Assembly: GCA_031271325.1 (NCBI GenBank)
Contig: JAISVY010000129.1
Location: 1 to 9,758 of the forward strand
DNA: 9,758 nt
Direction of reading: 5' to 3'
Origin: Oscillospiraceae bacterium
GTDB taxonomy: Bacteria > Bacillota > Clostridia > Oscillospirales > UBA929
Positions 4,892 to 9,758 of this stretch are shown in pieces (position 1 is the stretch's first letter; each line of letters starts with the position of its first letter). The position numbers and the translations under genes are program-made. A model generated the notes under the pieces. It did not search any database, was not told the DNA's origin, and saw nothing but the letters and a program-made list of their open reading frames with translations.

Positions 4892-6346
4892 TTAAAACTG
4901 GAAATAGATAAACTCCTGCGGGTCATACCCCGCGCCGTAGACGCCGAACAGCATCATCGCGCCCAGCAGGAAGAAATACACGGCGTATTTAAGCCACCGC
5001 CTCCCGGCGATCCGCTCCGTGAGGTCGCGCTTCCGCGACACGCCGTCCACGATGAAAAGAATCATAACAGCAACCAGCACGGCGGTCAGGTCTTTGCCCG
5101 AAAGCCCCATTTCCCAGACGGAACCCGTGAAGGGGTACAGCAGGATCCGCTTCAGCACCGAAAGCGCGCCCATCACCGAACGCGCCCGGAAAAAGACGAA
5201 CGCGCCGGACACCAGCGCGAAGTTGAACAACACCCGAAACCCGGTCAGTACCGGGTTCGTTTGGGAGACGCGCAGCGCGGCGAGCGCTCTTTCCCGAAGC
5301 GGCTTGGTCAGTCCCGACGCCACTTGGAACAGCCCGTGCAGCAGCCCCCACGCGAAGAAGGTGAGCGCCGCGCCGTGCCACAGCCCGCTGACGAGGAACA
5401 CGGCCATCAGGTTCGCGTACCGCCGCCACGCCTGTTTGCTCCGGCTCCCGCCCAGCGGGAAGTAGAGGTAATCCTTAAACCAAGTGGAGAGCGAGATATG
5501 CCACCGCCGCCAAAAATCCTTGATCGACGCCGCCAGAAACGGCGCGTCGAAATTGCGCATCAGCCGGATGCCCATCATCCGGGCGGAACCGCGCGCGATG
5601 TCGGAGTAAGCGGAAAAGTCGCAGTATATCTGCACCGTGAACGCCACGGCGGCTGCCGCGTACTGGAACCCGCCGGCTTCCCCCGGCGGCGCGTCGAACG
5701 CGAAATTGACCAGCACCGCCAGCCGGTCGGCAATCACCAGCTTCTTAAACATGCCCCAGAGAAACAGCACCGAACCCTCAAACACCGCCTGAAGCCGGAA
5801 AGGGTGCGCTTTCTTTAACTGCGGCAGCAGATTTCCCGAACGTTCGATAGGTCCCGCCACCAGCTGCGGGAAATAGGAGACAAACAGAGCGTAATCAATA
5901 AAATTCCGTTCGGCGTCCAGCTTTCCCCGGTACACGTCCATCGTGTATCCGAGCGCCTGAAAGGTATAGAACGAAATGCCGACCGGCAGCAGCAGACCGG
6001 AAAGCGGCGGCGTAAACGAACCCCCAAGTAAGGAAAACAGCCGCCCGGTCAGTTCGGCGGCAAAATTATAATACTTAAAGAAGAACAGAATCAGCAGGTT
6101 CAATACCAGGCTGAGTACCAGCCATAAACGGCGGCGGCTGAGAAACCGCCCCGCCATCAAGCGAGCGCACAGATAGGTAGCCGCCGTGCTGGTCAGCATC
6201 AGCAGCGCGTACAGCGGCTCCCAGCACATATAGAAGAAATAGCTCGCCGCCAGCAGAAACGGGTTTTTTAGGCGGCGCGGCAGGAGAAAATACAGGAATA
6301 ACGTGACGGGCAGGTAGAGGCAATAGCCGAGCGAGTTGAAGTTCAT
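4892..6346 (-). CDS. MBOAT family membrane O-acyltransferase (AlgI/PatA/DltB-like)
   Basis: A 484-residue polytopic membrane protein of typical MBOAT length. Family marks are the N-terminal MNFNSLGYCLYLPVTLFLYF, SYFFYMCWEP (35-44), VGISFYTFQALGYTMDVYRG (122-141), SYFPQLVAGPIER (157-169), IYCDFSAYSDIARG (240-253), DFWRRWHISLSTWFKDYLY (277-295) with PLGGS, and the active-site SGLWHGAALTFFAWGLLHG (320-338) with His324. MBOAT proteins of this branch pass acyl groups, usually acetyl, across the membrane for O-acylation of polysaccharide, peptidoglycan or teichoic acid. Its ATG overlaps the TGA of the upstream TIM-barrel gene (ATGA, 4-nt overlap), so translation is probably coupled. The SGNH partner follows. 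The substrate is unknown; the murA linkage hints at a wall polymer. Confidence 0.95.
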   Translation of the reverse strand: MNFNSLGYCLYLPVTLFLYFLLPRRLKNPFLLAASYFFYMCWEPLYALLMLTSTAATYLCARLMAGRFLSRRRLWLVLSLVLNLLILFFFKYYNFAAELTGRLFSLLGGSFTPPLSGLLLPVGISFYTFQALGYTMDVYRGKLDAERNFIDYALFVSYFPQLVAGPIERSGNLLPQLKKAHPFRLQAVFEGSVLFLWGMFKKLVIADRLAVLVNFAFDAPPGEAGGFQYAAAAVAFTVQIYCDFSAYSDIARGSARMMGIRLMRNFDAPFLAASIKDFWRRWHISLSTWFKDYLYFPLGGSRSKQAWRRYANLMAVFLVSGLWHGAALTFFAWGLLHGLFQVASGLTKPLRERALAALRVSQTNPVLTGFRVLFNFALVSGAFVFFRARSVMGALSVLKRILLYPFTGSVWEMGLSGKDLTAVLVAVMILFIVDGVSRKRDLTERIAGRRWLKYAVYFFLLGAMMLFGVYGAGYDPQEFIYFQF

Positions 6347-7194
6347 CCGCCGAACGCCGCTTGCGCCTGATTCGGGCTTTGCCTCGGCTCCAGTCCCGGA
6401 AAACGCCGTTCCAGCGCGGCGCGGGAGATTTCCAGCACCTCCGCCGCCTCATGCTCGTCGAAACAGCCCACCGTCACCATGTCGCACGGGCGCAGCGTCG
6501 CCCATGAGAAGTTCAGCCCCACATACGGCGTGACGCGCCCGGCGGCCAGCGGTTTGATCGTCATCACCGGCTTCCTGGCGTTCCAGATGATCCCCGCGAC
6601 CGTCTCGATCTCCACCTGCATCAAAAAGCCCATGCAGTTATAGATTTGGATATATGTCTCCACATCGTACCCGTTTTGGTCGGAATAGACGATCAGTTCC
6701 GGCATGTGCGCCGAAAGACCGGGAATCATCCCCTCGCCGCGGATCATTTGGGTGTAGTCGTCCAGCCGGTCGATAATCCCCTTGTTTTTGTTGACAAGCT
6801 GCTCGGCGCTGGAATGGTGCAGGAAGCAAAACGCCGCGCCCAGTTCCCGGCTCTCGCGGAAAGTCGCGGCGGCTTCCCGCCGCCCCTCGGCGGTATCGTC
6901 TACGTTGACGATCGGCGTATCCACACGGATGATCGCCTTCCCCAGCCGCTGTTCCGTCTCGCGCACCGCGTCCGCCAGTTGCGGCACACGCCCGAAGGGC
7001 GCCATCACGGCGTCCACGCCGTTCCCGGCAAACGTCTCCAGCAGCGGGACGATGCTGTCCGCCGCGTTATGGTGGCGCTTGATCCGCTCGTCGGCGGCGG
7101 GGGTGCGATGGCTCCAGCCGGCGAGCCAGTTTGTACCGATGATCATGCGCGGCATCGACACGCCGCCGACCGTTGTGCGGGGAAAGGTTTGCAT
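6343..7194 (-). CDS. Conserved TIM-barrel-like protein of unknown function
   Basis: A 283-residue soluble protein without signal peptide or membrane segment. I do not recognise a characterised family. Alternating hydrophobic strand and helix blocks suggest a TIM barrel: PRMIIGTNWLAGWSH (15-29), GVDAVMAPFG (59-68), AIIRVDTPIVNVDD (87-100), GAAFCFLHHSSAEQLVNKNK (119-138), GMIPGLSAHMPELIVY (155-170), PVMTIKPLAAGRVTPYVGL (209-227) and CDMVTVGC (237-244). The His pair 126-127, His163 and the IKPLAAGR motif are candidate functional residues. The start and end are faintly reminiscent of aldo/keto-reductase-like barrels, but the usual catalytic tetrad is not evident. The ATG has a strong AAAGGAGGT 7 nt upstream. 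It lies 34 nt after yycJ and overlaps the MBOAT start by 4 nt. Confidence 0.6.
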   Translation of the reverse strand: MQTFPRTTVGGVSMPRMIIGTNWLAGWSHRTPAADERIKRHHNAADSIVPLLETFAGNGVDAVMAPFGRVPQLADAVRETEQRLGKAIIRVDTPIVNVDDTAEGRREAAATFRESRELGAAFCFLHHSSAEQLVNKNKGIIDRLDDYTQMIRGEGMIPGLSAHMPELIVYSDQNGYDVETYIQIYNCMGFLMQVEIETVAGIIWNARKPVMTIKPLAAGRVTPYVGLNFSWATLRPCDMVTVGCFDEHEAAEVLEISRAALERRFPGLEPRQSPNQAQAAFGG

Positions 7195-7228
7195 GAGGGG
7201 GTACCTCCTTTAATCCCGCCGGGGGATG

Positions 7229-7984
7229 TCACCGCCGCAGCGCCGTTCCGATGCGCCCCGGCGGGGCGACGTTCAGCGTATAATCCTTCCCGGCAAAAAT
7301 CCGTTCGCCGGAAAGCCGTCCCGTGGCGGCGGACTCGGCGAGTTCGGGGCGGTTGTTTTCTTTTGAAAGGTGACAGAGCGTCACATGCCTCACGCCGCTC
7401 TTCACGGCGGCCAGCGTCACTTCGGCCGAGGCTTCGTTGGAGAGGTGCCCGCGCGGACTGAGGATACGCCGCTTCAAAAAAGCGGGATACCGCCCGCTGT
7501 TTACCATTCCCTCGTCGTGGTTCGATTCGATCAGCAGGTAGTCCGCCCGGCAGGCGTGCTCCAGCACGGTTTTGGTCGCGTGCCCCAAGTCGGTGCAGAC
7601 GCAGACCATAAATCCGCCCAAATCAAACAAATATCCCAGAGAGTCGGGGGTGTCGTGAGGCGTCGCGAACGGCTCCACGCCGATGTCGCCAACGCCGAAA
7701 TTCCCCGTGACCTCCGTGATATGTAAAAACGGAGCCGCGCTCCGTATCGCCCGCGCGGTGAGAGGCGGCGCGTAAACATCCCGCCGCAGAGCCGCAAGCC
7801 CTCTGGTATGGTCGCCGTGCTCGTGGGTCACCAGCACACAGGCGGGTTCGGAAACGCCCAGTTCCCATAAGGCGCTTTTGACGCGCCGGGCGGAAACGCC
7901 CGCGTCCACCAGCAGCACCGTATCTTTATACCCGATCAGCACGGCGTTTCCGTCGCTGCCGCTGGCCAGCGTACAGACGATCAT
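7229..7984 (-). CDS. yycJ: MBL-fold metallo-hydrolase, WalJ/YycJ family
   Basis: A 251-residue cytosolic metallo-beta-lactamase-fold hydrolase. The YycJ pattern is clear: LASGSDGNAVLIG (6-18), LLVDAGVSARRV (24-35), the metal-binding THEHGDH (53-59), TPHD (108-111), TDLGHAT (131-137), LLIESNHDEGM (150-160), RGHLSNEAS (178-186) and LCHLSKENNRPELA (203-216). All expected metal ligands are present. In other Firmicutes the gene usually sits beside walRK and has been linked to wall homeostasis and DNA-end/exonuclease activity; here it follows murA instead. Its ATG shares one base with the murA stop (TGATG), so translational coupling is likely. A separate strong ribosome site is not obvious. The C-terminal tail PPGRIGTALRR is variable in the family. 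Confidence 0.93.
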   Translation of the reverse strand: MIVCTLASGSDGNAVLIGYKDTVLLVDAGVSARRVKSALWELGVSEPACVLVTHEHGDHTRGLAALRRDVYAPPLTARAIRSAAPFLHITEVTGNFGVGDIGVEPFATPHDTPDSLGYLFDLGGFMVCVCTDLGHATKTVLEHACRADYLLIESNHDEGMVNSGRYPAFLKRRILSPRGHLSNEASAEVTLAAVKSGVRHVTLCHLSKENNRPELAESAATGRLSGERIFAGKDYTLNVAPPGRIGTALRR

Positions 7985-9279
7985 CAGCCGGTTTGACCCG
8001 CCATTTCCGAGTCATCGACCTCTTCGACGCGAATATCCGCGCCAACGCCGCGCAGCTTGCCCGAGACATCTTCATAGCCGCGTTCCACGTGGTAGACGCC
8101 GCCGACTTCGGTGACCCCTTCCGCGCCGAGCGCCGCCACAATCAACGCCGCGCCCGCGCGCAGGTCACACGCCTGCACCGGCGCGCCGGACAACTTGCCG
8201 ATGCCTTCCACGACGGCAAGCTTGCCGTCTACCTGTATGCGAGCGCCCATGCGCTTTAATTCGTCCATATACCGGAAGCGGTTGTCGGCGACGCTTTCGG
8301 TGATCATGCTTGTGCCTTCGGCGAAGCTCAGGCAGGCCGCCATCTGCGGCTGCATATCGGTGGGGAACCCCGGATAGGGCAGGGTCTTTATGTTCGTCTT
8401 GCGCAGACGGCGCGTCCGGCGCACCAAAACCGATTCGTCGTACTCCTTGACTTCCACGCCGATCTCGGTCAGTTTGGCTGTTATGCACTCTAAATGCTTC
8501 GGAATGACGTTGTTCAGCGTCACCTCGCCGCCGGCCGCGGCGACCGCCGCCATATACGTACCCGCTTCGATCTGGTCGGGGATGATGGTGTACGCGCCGC
8601 CGGTCAGGAGCTTCCTGCCCCGGATCTTGATGATGTCGGTTCCCGCGCCCTTAATGTCGGCTCCGGTGCTGTTTAAGAAGTTCGCGAGATCGACGACGTG
8701 CGGCTCGCGCGCCGCGTTTTCGATCACGGTCAGCCCGTCGGCCATCACCGCCGCCAGAATGATGTTGATCGTCGCGCCGACCGAGGCAACGTCTAAATAG
8801 ATCGGGGAGCCGACCAAGCGGCCTTCCCGCGCGTTGGCATGGATAAAGCCGGCGTTGACATGCACGTCGGCTCCCAGCATTTCAAAACCCTTAATATGCT
8901 GATCGACCGGGCGGACGCCGAGGTTGCAGCCGCCGGGCATCGCCACCTGCGCGTTCAAAAAACGCCCGAGGAACGCGCCGATCAGGTAATACGAAGCGCG
9001 CATCCGGCGCACCTGCTCATACGGAGCCACGCTGTCCGCGCGTACGCCCCGGCTGTCGATGAGGATTGCCCCGCCGCCCGCCGGCGACACCGTCGCGCCG
9101 ATGTCCTTCAAAATCTCCAGCATCAGCGTGACGTCGGTAACGTCCGGGACGTTCTCAATCCGGCAGACCCCGTCCACCAGAAGGGTGGCGGGCAATATCG
9201 CCAGCGCCGCGTTCTTTGCTCCGCTGATATTGATTTCGCCGTGAAGGGGACGCCCCCCGCGGATAACGTATTGGGTCAA
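7984..9279 (-). CDS. murA: UDP-N-acetylglucosamine 1-carboxyvinyltransferase (MurA)
   Basis: Cytosolic enzyme of the first committed peptidoglycan step: transfers enolpyruvate from PEP to UDP-GlcNAc. Counting from the TTG start, 431 residues. Diagnostic blocks: YVIRGGRPLHGEINISGAKN with the Lys-Asn of the substrate site (Lys22, Asn23), RRMRASYYLIG, the active-site loop MPGGCNLGVRPVD with catalytic Cys118 (Cys115 in E. coli; fosfomycin target, so predicted sensitive), FPTDMQPQ (Asp308, equivalent to Asp305) and DLRAGAAL (Arg374). Start choice: AGTAGGTG (8 bases at 9286-9293) is a near-consensus ribosome site 6 nt from TTG 9279, and family members begin two or three residues before YVIRGG. A GTG at 9288 would sit inside that ribosome site. 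First gene of the five-gene unit. Murein genes of the dcw cluster are not adjacent, so this is a stand-alone murA. Confidence 0.96.
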   Translation of the reverse strand: MTQYVIRGGRPLHGEINISGAKNAALAILPATLLVDGVCRIENVPDVTDVTLMLEILKDIGATVSPAGGGAILIDSRGVRADSVAPYEQVRRMRASYYLIGAFLGRFLNAQVAMPGGCNLGVRPVDQHIKGFEMLGADVHVNAGFIHANAREGRLVGSPIYLDVASVGATINIILAAVMADGLTVIENAAREPHVVDLANFLNSTGADIKGAGTDIIKIRGRKLLTGGAYTIIPDQIEAGTYMAAVAAAGGEVTLNNVIPKHLECITAKLTEIGVEVKEYDESVLVRRTRRLRKTNIKTLPYPGFPTDMQPQMAACLSFAEGTSMITESVADNRFRYMDELKRMGARIQVDGKLAVVEGIGKLSGAPVQACDLRAGAALIVAALGAEGVTEVGGVYHVERGYEDVSGKLRGVGADIRVEEVDDSEMAGQTG

Positions 9280-9303
9280 ATCAAGCACCTACTTGTCTTA
9301 TAG

Positions 9304-9532
9304 TCGAAGTGTTGAAAATTGCGTGTCCGCCTGAAAGGCGAACGGGCGCGGCGCTTGCGAACAGGCGCTTTAGCGCGGTGTCACGTTCCCCTCGCCTCGC
9401 GGGCGGTCGCCTTTCACCCTCTGGCTACGCTCGCCGGTTTGCGGATAGCTGTGGCTCGCTATGCCTGCGGGTTCCAAGCCTCCCTGCGAGGCGGGTTCAC
9501 GCTTCTTTTCAAGCCGGAGCGGATTTTCAACA
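9304..9532 (+). repeat. Dispersed repeat, copy B (long form, MITE-like)
   Basis: Begins with the same 22 bp as 2599-2620. Terminal inverted repeat TGTTGAAAAT (9310-9319) and ATTTTCAACA (9523-9532), a perfect 10 bp. The inner part contains GC-rich blocks shared with copy A (9373-9398) and a long stretch absent there (9405-9520) with internal echoes such as GCCTGCGGGTTC and CCTGCGAGGCGGGTTC. Several frames are open through it by base composition, but none looks like a protein. No target-site duplication could be seen at the flanks. It sits 25 bp upstream of the murA start codon. Confidence 0.75.
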
Positions 9533-9677
9533 TGCCCATTGCAACACAAAAGAATCTGCAACGGATATGATTTCCTGAAAAGGGACGGTCTATCCGTGCC
9601 GGCGCGGTTTTACGCCAAGAATTTTCGGCATACGGAACTGACAGGATTTCCCTCGCAGAAAGAGACAATCTTAGCAC
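9533..9677. other. Gene-free murA leader region
   Basis: Between copy B and the promoter at 9678-9706. Read on the minus strand it would be the first part of the murA transcript. It can form only small stems, such as ACGG-ATAGA-CCGT near 9588-9600. I see no known riboswitch, T-box or leader peptide with a ribosome site. It is less GC-rich than the surrounding genes. Confidence 0.4.
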
Positions 9678-9706
9678 AGTATAACAGACTTGTTAACATA
9701 ATGCAA
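9678..9706 (-). promoter_or_regulatory. Putative promoter of the murA operon
   Basis: On the minus strand TTGCAT (9701-9706) and TATACT (9678-9683) are separated by exactly 17 bp, in an AT-rich setting. It points at murA, the only minus-strand gene downstream, with repeat copy B in between. The start point would be near 9671, giving a leader of about 390 nt. A TATAAG string right at the edge of the repeat (9297-9302 on the plus coordinates) could be a second, closer -10 box, but it has no good -35. Confidence 0.6.
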
Positions 9707-9758
9707 GTAAAAAATTTCCATATATTTCAATCCAACCCCGGAACCAGCCGCCCGATTA
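9707..9758. other. Right-edge sequence, no gene identified
   Basis: AT-rich to about 9735, then GC-rich to the window end. A plus-strand frame with an ATG at 9701 stays open to the edge (starting MQVKNFHIF), but it has no ribosome site and overlaps the minus-strand -35 box, so I do not call it. Confidence 0.3.

Noticed and set aside
4772..5818. A 348-codon open frame on the plus strand opposite MBOAT
   Set aside because: Antisense shadow; the product is rich in Arg, Pro, His and Gln without any fold-like pattern, and the MBOAT motifs are unambiguous on the minus strand.
6646..7461. A 271-codon plus-strand frame across the TIM-barrel and yycJ genes
   Set aside because: Spans two well-supported minus-strand genes and shows no protein-like features.
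9309..9578. Two overlapping plus-strand frames and one minus-strand frame in repeat copy B
   Set aside because: All arise from stop-poor GC-rich repeat DNA; several frames are open at once, none has a ribosome site or family signature, and fragments of the same peptide appear in the other repeat copies.
9461..9758. Plus-strand frame with ATG at 9461 or 9701, open to the window edge
   Set aside because: The first part is repeat DNA, there is no ribosome site at either ATG, and it overlaps a strong minus-strand promoter. It could only be judged with sequence beyond the window.

Overview
The window looks like chromosomal DNA from a GC-rich Clostridia-type Firmicute, possibly Oscillospirales-like. 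The basis is a perfect CIRCE operator ahead of groES-groEL, a DUF3842 protein, a TIGR03915/DUF4130 protein, a WalJ/YycJ-type metallo-hydrolase, strong AGGAGG ribosome sites and several GTG/TTG starts. The rank is inferred from gene content; no rRNA or tRNA is present to confirm it.

Layout from left to right. (1) Positions 1-2065 hold the groES-groEL chaperonin operon on the minus strand, with a clear -35/-10 promoter, a textbook CIRCE/HrcA operator and a GC-rich hairpin after groEL. (2) Divergent from it on the plus strand is a small DUF3842 gene (2203-2610). Its promoter is so close to the ATG that the mRNA may be leaderless. (3) Positions 2599-3015 are a gene-free mosaic of dispersed and tandem repeats, heptamers and palindromes. 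(4) A plus-strand gene (3035-3790) encodes a TIGR03915-type putative DNA repair protein without its usual radical-SAM neighbour. (5) From 9279 down to 3811 lie five minus-strand genes in tight order: murA, yycJ/walJ, a conserved TIM-barrel-like protein of unknown function, an MBOAT membrane O-acyltransferase and a membrane-anchored SGNH-type esterase/transferase. The first two overlap by 1 nt, the third and fourth by 4 nt, and the other gaps are 34 and 82 nt. (6) Positions 9280-9758 are gene-free. They hold a second copy of the dispersed repeat (about 230 bp, with 10-bp terminal inverted repeats) and a good minus-strand promoter (9678-9706) that would give murA a leader of roughly 390 nt.

How the genes work together. 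GroES/GroEL is the HrcA-controlled folding machine. The five-gene minus-strand unit joins the first committed step of peptidoglycan precursor synthesis (MurA) and a cell-wall-associated nuclease-like hydrolase (YycJ) to an MBOAT/SGNH pair of the kind that O-acylates extracellular polysaccharide or wall polymer. The TIM-barrel protein in the middle is translationally coupled to the MBOAT gene. This is the best candidate in the window for an undescribed envelope-modification system. The linkage is seen in the sequence; the shared function is inference.
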